Positions 7,135 through 16,348 of a stretch of 64,000 nucleotides of DNA are shown here, piece after piece. The notes beneath the pieces were generated by a model. It was not told the origin of the DNA, made no database searches, and saw only the letters and a list, made by a program, of their open reading frames with translations. Both the position numbers and the translations under genes were made by a program. The first letter of the stretch is position 1. Each line of letters opens with the position of its first letter. The stretch is from Thalassoglobus sp. JC818. Lineage in GTDB: Bacteria > Planctomycetota > Planctomycetia > Planctomycetales > Planctomycetaceae. The stretch is from NCBI RefSeq assembly GCF_040717535.1, contig NZ_JBFEFI010000006.1:418709-482708 (forward strand). The letters run 5' to 3'.

Positions 7135-9393
7135 ATGAAGAATTTCGCGCTCTCAATGGCTTTCCTCCTGCTCTGGGCAAACCTCGGATTTGGCCAACCA
7201 ACTGCTGCTCCGAAGATCGCTGACTTCTCCGACCAACCCGGACGGTGGAGTGCCCAGCGAGCCAATCAGTGGTACGACACCGTTGCGTGGCCAGTCGGCG
7301 CAAACTTCGTCCCCTCGACCGCAATCAATCAGCTCGAAATGTGGCAAGCCGACACATTCGATCCCGAAACAATCAATCGAGAACTCGGCTGGGCTGCTGC
7401 GATCGGAATGAACTCAATGCGAGTCTTTCTGCATGACCTCGCATGGAAAGCCGATCCTGAAGGATTCTTTCAACGCGTCGACAAGTATCTTGAGATCGCG
7501 GACTCACACGGCATCAGCACGATGATGGTCATCTTCGATGGCGTCTGGCATCCGTACCCAGAACTCGGCAAGCAGCCTGAGCCCACTCCCGGACTTCACA
7601 ATTCCGGATGGGTTCAATCGCCGGGACGCAAACTTCTTGAAGACTCGACCAAGCAAGACAGCTTGAAACCGTACGTTCAAGCAGTGATCCGAAGATACAA
7701 AGACGACTCCCGCATTCTTCTTTGGGACCTCTTTAACGAACCCGACAACGATGTTGCAAACTCTTATGGTGTGAACGGAACAAAGGAGGAACTGCCGCCA
7801 GAAGAAAAGGCAAAACGAGCAGAAGAACTTCTGAGGAAGACCTTCGAGTGGGCTCGAGAGGTGAATCCATCACAGCCACTTACCTGTGGAGTCTGGGCTG
7901 GCAATTACCTCGCATCACCAAGTTCAATTCAACGCTTTTCCATTGAGGCATCCGACGTCATCTCATTCCACACTTATTCAGGACCAAAGGTGGCGAAAGA
8001 GTTAACACAAGGACTATTAAAACTCGGCCGCCCAGTCTTGTGTACTGAGTATATGGCTCGCGGAAATGCATCCACATTTGAAGCCATCCTTCCGATCTTC
8101 CACGAAAATCGCGTCGGAGCATACAACTGGGGACTTGTCGATGGTAAGTCACAAACGATTTACCCCTGGGACTCATGGAGCAATCCATATACACAAGAGC
8201 CGAAACCTTGGCATCACGATGTCTTTCGTGCCGATGGAACTCCTTACTCTCCCGCTGAAGTGAGAGTCATTCAATCATTGACTCGTCAGCCTCCGACTCA
8301 ACAAAGCCAACCTCCCAAAATCAAAGAAGTGCCAGAGAGGGACGTCCTCGAATCGAAACTGAAAGACCATGAGGAAGCTGTCTTTGTCAAACAGGGATGG
8401 ATTCGCGATCCGTTTATCACACTCGGACCGGATGGCAACTATTACCTCACCGGGACGACTCCACTTCCCGACGACCCGCGCCAGCATCTCGATCCGTACA
8501 ACACTGGTCTCGGAGACTTATCGCTGGTCGGCTGGCAAGCACAAGTCTGGCGAAGCCGTGATCTCATCGACTGGGAGTCTCTTGGAACTCCGTTTACATT
8601 GAAGTCAGGCATCTGGTTTCGAAAACAACCTAAGAAATTCCAAAACACTCCTGAGTCAGAATGGCGGCTTTGGGCACCGGAGCTTCATTGGATCGGCGAC
8701 CGTTGGGCACTCATCCATACGAGTCCCTCGCCCGTCGCAGGTGCCAATCTTTCACTCTCTCAAGGGGCTGAGGTGAATGGCCCTTGGGATAATCCGATGG
8801 GCGTTTCCATTCGCAAACGTCACGATCCGTCTCTCTTTCAAGATGACGATGAAACGTGGTGGATGATCTGGGGAGCAACGTCTATCGCTCCGATCAAACC
8901 CGACTGGAGCGGCTTTCAAAAGGAACCCATCAAGATCGGCCCGAGTGGCGAAACGAGCAAAATGGGCCACGAAGGTTGCCTGCTTCACAAGATCGGCGAC
9001 AAGTACGTTCTGTTCGGAACAGGCTGGTCGACCGGCGAGATGCGACACGGCAGCTACAACCTTTATTATGCGACTGCGGACAAGATCGAAGGACCCTACA
9101 GCGAACGTCAATTCGTCGGCCGTTTTCTCGGCCATGGAACCCCGTTCCAGGACCATCAGGGACGCTGGTGGTGCACAGCATTCTTCAACGCGAATCAGCC
9201 TCCATTGTCCGCCGAGGGAATCGAAACCAAGGACCTCGGACGGACAGCTCAAACGATCAATGAACAAGGCGTGACACTCGTTCCGCTTGATGTTCAAATC
9301 CGTGACAACGGAGAGGTCTCCATTCGCGCTGAAGCCCCCGGATACTCCACTCCCGGTCCAGACGAAGCCCAGCAGTTTCAACTCGAAGAATAG
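7135..9393 (+). CDS. Secreted two-domain glycoside hydrolase (GH5-like TIM barrel plus GH43-like propeller)
   Basis: The 752-residue product starts with a signal peptide (MKNFALSMAFLLLWANLGFG). Residues about 45-400 look like a clan-A TIM-barrel glycosidase: Glu202 in LLWDLFNEPDN is the expected acid/base and Glu305 in LCTEYMARG the expected nucleophile. Residues about 410-740 resemble a five-bladed GH43-type propeller, beginning WIRDPFITLGPDGNYYLTG (Asp425). Later motifs are HDPSLFQDDDETWWMIWG and GHEGCLLHKIGDKYVLFG, which supply the other acidic positions. Such a protein would cleave plant or algal polysaccharide outside the inner membrane; the exact substrate cannot be read. ATG 7135 is chosen because it begins directly with the signal peptide. 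A sulfatase gene follows after 132 bases, suggesting a shared substrate. Confidence 0.85.
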   Translation: MKNFALSMAFLLLWANLGFGQPTAAPKIADFSDQPGRWSAQRANQWYDTVAWPVGANFVPSTAINQLEMWQADTFDPETINRELGWAAAIGMNSMRVFLHDLAWKADPEGFFQRVDKYLEIADSHGISTMMVIFDGVWHPYPELGKQPEPTPGLHNSGWVQSPGRKLLEDSTKQDSLKPYVQAVIRRYKDDSRILLWDLFNEPDNDVANSYGVNGTKEELPPEEKAKRAEELLRKTFEWAREVNPSQPLTCGVWAGNYLASPSSIQRFSIEASDVISFHTYSGPKVAKELTQGLLKLGRPVLCTEYMARGNASTFEAILPIFHENRVGAYNWGLVDGKSQTIYPWDSWSNPYTQEPKPWHHDVFRADGTPYSPAEVRVIQSLTRQPPTQQSQPPKIKEVPERDVLESKLKDHEEAVFVKQGWIRDPFITLGPDGNYYLTGTTPLPDDPRQHLDPYNTGLGDLSLVGWQAQVWRSRDLIDWESLGTPFTLKSGIWFRKQPKKFQNTPESEWRLWAPELHWIGDRWALIHTSPSPVAGANLSLSQGAEVNGPWDNPMGVSIRKRHDPSLFQDDDETWWMIWGATSIAPIKPDWSGFQKEPIKIGPSGETSKMGHEGCLLHKIGDKYVLFGTGWSTGEMRHGSYNLYYATADKIEGPYSERQFVGRFLGHGTPFQDHQGRWWCTAFFNANQPPLSAEGIETKDLGRTAQTINEQGVTLVPLDVQIRDNGEVSIRAEAPGYSTPGPDEAQQFQLEE

Positions 9394-9525
9394 AGACCGT
9401 TCTGCCGATGGCACTCACGGAAGCGATCTCACTTCACAGAAAGCTGAGTTAGCTCCTTCGAGTCAGTGCACACCGAATTCAAAAACATTCTTAATTAACG
9501 ACGACAGACGTTGAGGACTCTCACG

Positions 9526-11142
9526 ATGAAGCCCCTTTGTATTGTTGTTCTGACGATCCTGATTTCCGGACAGATTTTCGCAGACGACGATCGCCCAAAT
9601 ATCGTCCTGATCATGGCCGATGACATGGGCTTCTCAGACATCGGTTGCTATGGCGGAGAGATCCAGACTCCGAACATCGATTCGCTCGCTGAGGGTGGCT
9701 TACGTTTCACACAGTTTTACAACACGGGGAGATGTTGTCCGACGCGAGCTTCGTTAATGACTGGTCTATACCCGCACGCATCGGGTGTCGGACACATGGT
9801 TTACTCCGATCGAGGAGTTGGTTATCACCCATACCTCAACAAGAACTGTGTGACGATCGCTGAGGCACTCGGAAGTTCGGGTTACCGAACCATGATGGCC
9901 GGGAAGTGGCATGTTGGTCATCAACAAGGTCAATGGCCAACTGACCGTGGCTTCCAGCACTTTTATGGAATCCACATCCATGTCGACAGTTACTTCAAAG
10001 TCTTGCCAGGTTGCCCCGTTTATTACAACGATCAACTGGCGATCGCCCCAACTGTTAATCCTCCCAACACGCTCCATCCGGAACAAGAATGGTACACCAC
10101 CGACGTCTTCACCGACTGGTCGATTAAGTTTCTAAAAGAGTCACAGTCTGACGAGCGACCTTTCTTTCTTTATACAGCCTATAACTCTCCGCACTGGCCT
10201 CTCGAAGCACCTCAAGAAAACATCGACCGCTGCCAGGGGCGTTACGAAGGAGGTTGGGACGTTTTACGTGCTCAAAAACTCCAGAAAATGAAGGAGATGG
10301 GCATCGTACAGAATGGAACTCAACTCTCTCCCTCTGGTTGTCCGGAATGGTCCGAATTGACTCCTGACGATCAGCAGGAGTTAGCGTTTCGCAGAGAGAT
10401 CTATGCTGCACAGATCGAGAGAATGGACGAGAACATCGGTCGCATCATTCAGACACTTCGTGAATCGGAACAACTCGATCACACGCTGATCTTCTTTCTC
10501 TCAGACAACGGCTGCTGCGCTGAAGGTGGGATGTTCGGATACAAATGGAATGAGAACTCCAAAGAGAATTTCGCCGACTGGAGAAATGAATCGGGACGAT
10601 CCAGCAGCATGGGGGAAGCTTGGTCGAATGCCTCAAACACTCCCTTCCGGATGCACAAACGCTGGGTTCACGAGGGAGGAATCGCAACTCCACTGATCGC
10701 TCACTGGCCTCAACGAATCGAAACACCCGGTGGCCTGACTCACCAACCCGGCCACGTCATTGACATCCTCGCAACTTGCCTCGACGTCGCTGACGCCGCT
10801 TATCCGGAAGAATTCAACGGCCACCAAATTAAACAATCGGCGGGAAAGAGCCTGGTGCCAGCGTTTCTTCAACCACAACAGGTTCAAGATAGGACGCTTT
10901 TCTGGGAACACGAAGCCCACGCTGCCATGCGAGATGGAGACTGGAAACTCGTCACGCTGAATGCACATTCCCCAGAAAGCTGGGAACTCTACAACCTTTC
11001 CGAAGAACGCACCGAAACTAACGACCTGCGATCTGAGCACCCAGAACGCGTCGATTCTATGATCGCCCGCTGGACAAATTGGGCTGAGGAGGCCAACGTC
11101 TTGCCGTGGCCGAAAGATCGGCCCAAGAAGCCGAAAAAGTGA
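9526..11142 (+). CDS. Secreted type I sulfatase
   Basis: This 538-residue protein begins with a signal peptide (about 1-19, ending GQIFA) followed by DDRPNIVLIMADDMGFSD, the first metal-binding block of arylsulfatases. The signature C-x-P-x-R is present as Cys70-Cys71-Pro-Thr-Arg74; Cys70 would be converted to formylglycine. Downstream motifs include GKWHVGH and FFLSDNGCC, which supply active-site His and Asp residues. Alkaline-phosphatase-fold sulfatases of this type remove sulfate esters from polysaccharides. The start at ATG 9526 has a GAGG site about ten bases upstream; the frame could begin at TTG 9511. It lies between the glycosidase and the SUMF1-domain kinase, which fits sulfated-polysaccharide use. 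The sulfated substrate is unknown. Confidence 0.93.
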   Translation: MKPLCIVVLTILISGQIFADDDRPNIVLIMADDMGFSDIGCYGGEIQTPNIDSLAEGGLRFTQFYNTGRCCPTRASLMTGLYPHASGVGHMVYSDRGVGYHPYLNKNCVTIAEALGSSGYRTMMAGKWHVGHQQGQWPTDRGFQHFYGIHIHVDSYFKVLPGCPVYYNDQLAIAPTVNPPNTLHPEQEWYTTDVFTDWSIKFLKESQSDERPFFLYTAYNSPHWPLEAPQENIDRCQGRYEGGWDVLRAQKLQKMKEMGIVQNGTQLSPSGCPEWSELTPDDQQELAFRREIYAAQIERMDENIGRIIQTLRESEQLDHTLIFFLSDNGCCAEGGMFGYKWNENSKENFADWRNESGRSSSMGEAWSNASNTPFRMHKRWVHEGGIATPLIAHWPQRIETPGGLTHQPGHVIDILATCLDVADAAYPEEFNGHQIKQSAGKSLVPAFLQPQQVQDRTLFWEHEAHAAMRDGDWKLVTLNAHSPESWELYNLSEERTETNDLRSEHPERVDSMIARWTNWAEEANVLPWPKDRPKKPKK

Positions 11143-11487
11143 ACGGACTTCCAACCGAAGCGAAATCGCCTGCCCGAATGTCCACTTTGAGCGAATCGCG
11201 TTTCCGGCATTTGTGACGAGTTTGTGCTGTCGACAATCAAATTTGCTTGAAATTGCCCTGTCACCCTGCAAGATGACAGCGAGAAGGTTTTTCGGGCTGT
11301 CTCATCCGGAATTGTCGATGAGATTGCAGGCTCTTATCGTCACACGCAGAGATGAGAATCGCCTTCTGCTCTCATTAAATGCGTGACATCTCGATGGCGA
11401 TCTCGTAAATTCATGATGTGGAAGACCCTTTTCGTCAGCCGTTTAGGTCTTTCGTTGAAGATGCGGGTTGTTAAGGGTCAGTAGAGG
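11143..11487. other. Gene-free stretch of 345 bases before the kinase gene
   Basis: No frame here has recognisable protein features. I see no strong terminator after the sulfatase stop. The segment likely carries the kinase promoter; an AGAGG lies immediately before the kinase ATG and an AAGGG a little further upstream. Confidence 0.45.
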
Positions 11488-14400
11488 ATGCACCGGTCAG
11501 ACGACATCAGTGATTTGTACGCGCGCTTCGAGGAAGAAATCCGCGCGGGCAACACTCCGAGCATTGATGCGTACGTCGAGACAGTTCCGGAGCAGGATCG
11601 AGACGAAATTCGGCAAAAGCTTCTCGAAATCCAGTCCCTCGCTTCCGAGCAAACCGTCGTGTTCCCGACGGACGACTCGACGACATCGGAAAGACCGAAA
11701 CTTGACGACAAATTGGCCTCGATCGTCACTCAATTTGAACTCGACATTCAAGCTGGGAAAAGTCGTCGTTTGTCCGAGTATTTGCCCGAAGAAATGAGCG
11801 CCCCTGAGCGCGAGAAAACCATCTCCGAGTTGGTACGCCTGAAGCAGGCTGCCCTTCAAAATGACGGAGAGAAGGTGAGCCTCGACGAAATGCTCAAAGA
11901 GTTTCCGAATGACATCAATACGATTCATTCGCTGTTTGTGGAAGAGCCCAACAAGACTCAATCCGACTCTTCATCTTCGACCAAGCCGATCCCTCACAGC
12001 AAGAAGTCGATCCACGCAACTCGATCGATCGGCCCCTATCGAATCGTGAGAGAAATCGGCCAGGGCGGGATGGGAACCGTCTATTTGGCTGAGCAACTTG
12101 AACCGGTCCGGCGACAAGTCGCGTTGAAAGTCATTCGACAGGGACTGGAGTCCCGAGGAGTCCAGGCTCGCTTCCAGTCGGAACGGCAAGCCATGGCGCT
12201 CATGGATCATGTCAACATCGCCACTGTTTACGAAGCTGGTTCGACGGAATCAGGTTTGCCATATGTCGTGATGGAATTCGTCCACGGAATTCCTATCACT
12301 GACTATTGCGACAACTTTCGCCTTACGCTTGCAGAGCGAATCGACTTGATTCAACAAGCTTGTGATGCGATTCAGCACGCCCACTCACGTGGTATTATCC
12401 ATCGGGACATCAAGCCCAGCAACTTGCTCGTGACAGAGTATGAAAACGAACGGCGAGTGAAGGTCATTGACTTCGGACTCGCAAAAACACTCAATGAGAG
12501 TGACCGGCTTAGCGAAGAAACCGTCAACACCGCATGTGGTCAGGTTCTCGGCACTCTTCAATACATGAGTCCCGAACAAGCCAGCATGGGAAAACTCGAC
12601 ATCGACACTCGAACGGATGTCTACTCTCTGGGAGTCGTCCTCTATGAACTCTTGACCGGTTCAACTCCCGTGAAGCGAGAGTCAGTCAAGACCCTGGCGA
12701 TCGAACAGGTGATGACATCGATTCGGGACGAAGAACCACAACGACCGAGCAAGCGTCTGTTGGATAGCGAAGATACAGCAGCAATGATTTCTTCGAAGAG
12801 AGGGACTGAGCTTCGAAGCCTTGAATCCTCTTTGCGAGGCGACTTGGACTGGATTGCCGTCAAAGCTTTGGAAAAGGATCGAACGCGTCGCTATTCCAGC
12901 CCTGCAGAACTCCAGGACGATCTCTCTCGCTACCTCAACAATGAACCTGTTCACGCACGGCCTCCAAGCACCGTTTATCGTCTCGGAAAGTTTGTCCGGA
13001 AGCACCAGTCAAGCCTAACCGTCGCGACATCACTAATGATCGTCGCTGTCTTGGGTATTGCGGGAATCATCTGGCAGTGGAATCGAGCAGAGTCCAACTC
13101 GCTGAAGTTGATTCGCGCGGAAACGCAGAACGCAGTCAAAAACGTGGCACTGTCTCGAGGGTCCGAAATTCCGGCCAACCTCGCCACCCTCGACTCCCTT
13201 CCCATGGCGTTGGTCGCTGAAGAACTGGAGTCGCAATTCGATCACACATTCGGTCAGCAACAACTATCTCTTGCTTATGCTCTCGCGAAAATTGGTCAAG
13301 CACCGATTGAGGTTCTCATCGACGCTGTCGCGAATCCCGACACTCCACCGGAAGAAGCCTTCAATATCATCCCAGCTTTGGAAGAATCGAGATCGAAAGC
13401 CCACGCTGCTCTCAACGTTCGAGCAAGCAAAGAGTGGGAGAGCAAGAACTGGGACGCTTTCTCGCGGCTCGCCATCGTCGGAACACATCTTCGTGACCTC
13501 ACCCTGACAACGAAAATCCTCACAGCCGAACCAGATTCTGCCTCGACATCAATTCGAAGTAATTCGACCGTCGAGCCCCGAACGGTATTCATTGACGAAC
13601 TTATCCACTGGCATGGAAATCTTGAGAATCTGGCAGGGATTCTGCAAGACCGCTCCACGCCTGATGTACGTTCCGCCTTTTGTTACGCCGTTGGCTCGAT
13701 CGATGAAATCGACCCTCGCGACAAATCGATCTGGCAGTCGCTCATGAACGAGTGGTACCGCCAGCGAAACGACTCGAAAACGCAAATCGCTGCTGGCTGG
13801 GCTCTGCGCGAGTGGGGCTTCTCACCTCCTTATGGCCTGATCGAATTCTCCAATCTGATCGATGGAATTTTCGACGAAGCAACCCCTTCTTCTGAAGCAG
13901 GTATGATTGCCAAAGCATTCGGACGCTCACCGCTCGAAGCATCTCAAATCCTTCAAGAAACGGCAGATGATCTGATCTCGCAGCGACGCTGGAGAGATGC
14001 CGCACGCGTCGCGATTGTCTCTTTTCTCATGGGTGATGATTCATTGGCATCAATGCTTCTCAGCACCGATCCCGACCCGGAAACTGGAATCTGGAACCCA
14101 GAACCCCGAACAGCGTTCATTCAAGAATGTCGCATCTGGAATGGAGGAATCGACCGACTCTCCGATTGGCTGACCGAAGTCGAGTCTCCCGATTTGCGAT
14201 CCGCATTCGCATCGATTGTCGGAGGCATTCCGGACCTTCCCGACGCAACTCGAGATAGCTGGGGAGAGCTTCTTTCTGAATGGTTTCTCACATCTCCAGA
14301 GTCAGGTCCTCACAGTGCTTGCAAATGGGCGCTCGAGCGACTCGAACTTCCAATTCCTGAGATCGATCCTTCACCCACTCCGATTGATGGTCAAAGCTGG

Positions 14401-15168
14401 TGGAAATCGCCGATGGAACTGACGTTCCTGAATATTCCAGCTGGTTCAGCAGAACTGGAATCTGGAACATTCCAAAGCATGGGCAATCTGTGGATGTCCG
14501 AGAAGGAGATTACAGTCAAACAGTTCAAAGACTTCGCGCTCTACAGCGATCCCAGCTCGCGACTGCCTTACTGGAGAGACGTCGGAAACTTTGGAAGATC
14601 AATCGACGAAACACATCCTGCGCAACAGGTTAGTCTGGAAGATGCTGCTCAATACTGCAACTGGTTGAGTCGGAAGCTTGGGTTCGAAGAAGTCTATGAA
14701 ATTGAACAGCTCGATCCGCTTCCAGGTGACGGATCATCACACTATTACAATGTCACTCTTCGCAATGGGATCGATGGATTCCGCCTGCCGACCGATGCAG
14801 AGTGGGAATACTGTTGCCGAACTCATACGACGACCGATTTTTTCTTCGGAACGAGTGTCAAACTGCTCCCGGAGTTTGCAGTTTACTCACGCCCCACAAC
14901 TCAACCTTGCGGGACAAAGCTGTGCAACGTCTGGGGATTTTTTGATCTGACGGGAAACGTCCACGAATGGTGCTGGGGTGGAAGCGATCCTTCTCACCGC
15001 ATTTTTCGTGGAGGAAGCTCCCAAAACACATACAAAGCCTGCATGTCAACTTTCGTCTTCCGCGACGCCCTTCAGTCCAAGCGAACCGACGTTGTCGGAT
15101 TTCGTGTCGTTCGCGGACCACTCATCACTCAAGCAACAGCACTTCCCGATCGTCACGCAAGTCGATAA
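11488..15168 (+). CDS. Membrane serine/threonine protein kinase with C-terminal SUMF1-like domain
   Basis: A 1226-residue protein. Residues 1-150 contain two related helical units (ISDLYARFEEEIRAG and LASIVTQFELDIQAG) often seen before planctomycete kinases. The PknB-type kinase domain spans about 182-490: glycine loop GQGGMGTVY, Lys214, catalytic HRD with Asp307 and DFG Asp328 are all intact. One membrane helix follows at about 508-531, then about 440 residues of helical repeats. Residues about 976-1220 form an SUMF1/FGE-sulfatase fold (FRLPTDAEWEYCC, DLTGNVHEWCWGG, VVGFRVVRG). The reactive double-cysteine segment of true formylglycine-generating enzymes is not visible, so this domain is probably a binding module, not the maturation enzyme for the neighbouring sulfatase. 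Role: transmembrane signalling by phosphorylation. Confidence 0.93.
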   Translation: MHRSDDISDLYARFEEEIRAGNTPSIDAYVETVPEQDRDEIRQKLLEIQSLASEQTVVFPTDDSTTSERPKLDDKLASIVTQFELDIQAGKSRRLSEYLPEEMSAPEREKTISELVRLKQAALQNDGEKVSLDEMLKEFPNDINTIHSLFVEEPNKTQSDSSSSTKPIPHSKKSIHATRSIGPYRIVREIGQGGMGTVYLAEQLEPVRRQVALKVIRQGLESRGVQARFQSERQAMALMDHVNIATVYEAGSTESGLPYVVMEFVHGIPITDYCDNFRLTLAERIDLIQQACDAIQHAHSRGIIHRDIKPSNLLVTEYENERRVKVIDFGLAKTLNESDRLSEETVNTACGQVLGTLQYMSPEQASMGKLDIDTRTDVYSLGVVLYELLTGSTPVKRESVKTLAIEQVMTSIRDEEPQRPSKRLLDSEDTAAMISSKRGTELRSLESSLRGDLDWIAVKALEKDRTRRYSSPAELQDDLSRYLNNEPVHARPPSTVYRLGKFVRKHQSSLTVATSLMIVAVLGIAGIIWQWNRAESNSLKLIRAETQNAVKNVALSRGSEIPANLATLDSLPMALVAEELESQFDHTFGQQQLSLAYALAKIGQAPIEVLIDAVANPDTPPEEAFNIIPALEESRSKAHAALNVRASKEWESKNWDAFSRLAIVGTHLRDLTLTTKILTAEPDSASTSIRSNSTVEPRTVFIDELIHWHGNLENLAGILQDRSTPDVRSAFCYAVGSIDEIDPRDKSIWQSLMNEWYRQRNDSKTQIAAGWALREWGFSPPYGLIEFSNLIDGIFDEATPSSEAGMIAKAFGRSPLEASQILQETADDLISQRRWRDAARVAIVSFLMGDDSLASMLLSTDPDPETGIWNPEPRTAFIQECRIWNGGIDRLSDWLTEVESPDLRSAFASIVGGIPDLPDATRDSWGELLSEWFLTSPESGPHSACKWALERLELPIPEIDPSPTPIDGQSWWKSPMELTFLNIPAGSAELESGTFQSMGNLWMSEKEITVKQFKDFALYSDPSSRLPYWRDVGNFGRSIDETHPAQQVSLEDAAQYCNWLSRKLGFEEVYEIEQLDPLPGDGSSHYYNVTLRNGIDGFRLPTDAEWEYCCRTHTTTDFFFGTSVKLLPEFAVYSRPTTQPCGTKLCNVWGFFDLTGNVHEWCWGGSDPSHRIFRGGSSQNTYKACMSTFVFRDALQSKRTDVVGFRVVRGPLITQATALPDRHASR

Positions 15169-15415
15169 TCCGCAATCTACACCTCGGAATTCAGAACATC
15201 CGGTTTTCAAGCACTTCGAGATTTGCGTTTCAAAAGCGACCCGCTAGACTCTTCATCACATTGCTTCTCCCATATGGAGTAGAAAAAGTTTGAGTATCCA
15301 CGGCATGAGCGACTGATCTCGAGTTGATTCTGTTCGCAAATCGTGTACTCTTTCTCGTCCCAATGAGTGAATCGTTGCCCGCTAAACATGGCAACACTCA
15401 CTGACTGGTCACTAC

Positions 15416-15489
<74 letters not shown>

Positions 15490-15495
15490 CTTGAT

Positions 15496-15550
15496 GAGAC
15501 AACCCTCTCAGATGTCTTTAGGAGGACGTTTGAGAGGGTTGTTTCGTTTT
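15496..15550 (+). terminator. Rho-independent terminator of the tRNA-Arg gene
   Basis: A perfect 12-base-pair stem (ACAACCCTCTCA at 15499-15510 with TGAGAGGGTTGT at 15531-15542), extendable to 15 pairs with one G-U, encloses a 20-base loop and is followed by TTCGTTTT. It lies just behind the tRNA and would end its transcript. The next 260 bases up to the sigma-factor gene show no other gene. Confidence 0.85.
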
Positions 15551-15811
15551 GGGCAGTGTACTCCTCTTCCGCTTCGAGATCGCTTCGTCTTCCTTCTGCA
15601 CTGGTCTCAACCGCTTCTTTGGCTGAGTGGGGGACTTCTAGTTCGAGTCGTTAAAACTTCGATCGGAAGGGCCTCTGACTTCACTCGTGATTTTGGAATG
15701 AGCAACTTGATTGGAATCGCGGTGTTGCTTGAATGTCTTTCCAGCGAAGCTGATGTTGGGAAAATCGAGATTGGTACGTCACACTGACAGGGCTCGTGAC
15801 AAGGTAACCAT

Positions 15812-16345
15812 ATGCCAAAATCGACTCAGACGATCTCACCTGAATTCACACAACTCGTTGTGGAACAGCACGAGCAGCTGCGTTCGTTTGTGCGGACGTT
15901 GGGAGTCGCTCCTGACTGGGTGGACGATTTGGCTCAAGAAGTTTTTCTCGTTGCTTGGCGAGAAATTGATTCTTTCGATTCGCAGAGGGACCTCGGGAAG
16001 TGGCTTCGAGGGATCGCTCGAAATCTGGTCAGAAACGAACTTCGAAAAGATAAAAGGCGGCACCGAATCCTTCATCAACAGCTATCTGAAGTCCTTGTCA
16101 GGGCACCTGAGACGAGCGTAGAAGCTGAAGATTGGAACCAATATCGAATGTCTGCGCTTCGAGACTGCGTTGAACAACTCGCACCGAAGAGTCGCAAAAT
16201 CGTCGCTGGCCGCTACGGGGATGGATGGAGGGCTCCGGATCTGGCCGACAGTTTGGGAATGACGGCAACTGCCGTCCGGCAGGCGCTCATGCGAATTCGT
16301 GAACAGCTGAAGCAGTGCATTGAATTCCGAGTCGTTGAGGGATGA
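15812..16345 (+). CDS. ECF-family RNA polymerase sigma factor
   Basis: The 177-residue protein has the two sigma-70 regions of extracytoplasmic-function factors. Region 2 is at about residues 20-85 (DDLAQEVFLVAWREIDSF and KWLRGIARNLVRNELR). Region 4 is at about 115-172 (helix-turn-helix around APDLADSLGMTATAVRQALMRIREQL). It directs RNA polymerase to a small set of promoters. The FecR/LamG gene begins 3 bases after its stop with a GTG start, so the two are cotranscribed and the product of that gene may control this factor. This sigma/FecR pairing upstream of large secreted enzymes is typical of planctomycetes and suggests surface-signal control of polysaccharide or heme-protein genes at 18-23 kb. 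Confidence 0.93.
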   Translation: MPKSTQTISPEFTQLVVEQHEQLRSFVRTLGVAPDWVDDLAQEVFLVAWREIDSFDSQRDLGKWLRGIARNLVRNELRKDKRRHRILHQQLSEVLVRAPETSVEAEDWNQYRMSALRDCVEQLAPKSRKIVAGRYGDGWRAPDLADSLGMTATAVRQALMRIREQLKQCIEFRVVEG

Positions 16346-16348
16346 GCC

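Noticed and set aside
8752..9414. 220-codon minus-strand frame inside the glycosidase gene
   Set aside because: It lies antisense to a domain with clear GH43 motifs and has no family features or plausible start.
10633..11271. 212-codon minus-strand frame over the sulfatase 3' end
   Set aside because: It is a shadow of the sulfatase coding pattern, and its protein lacks any domain character.
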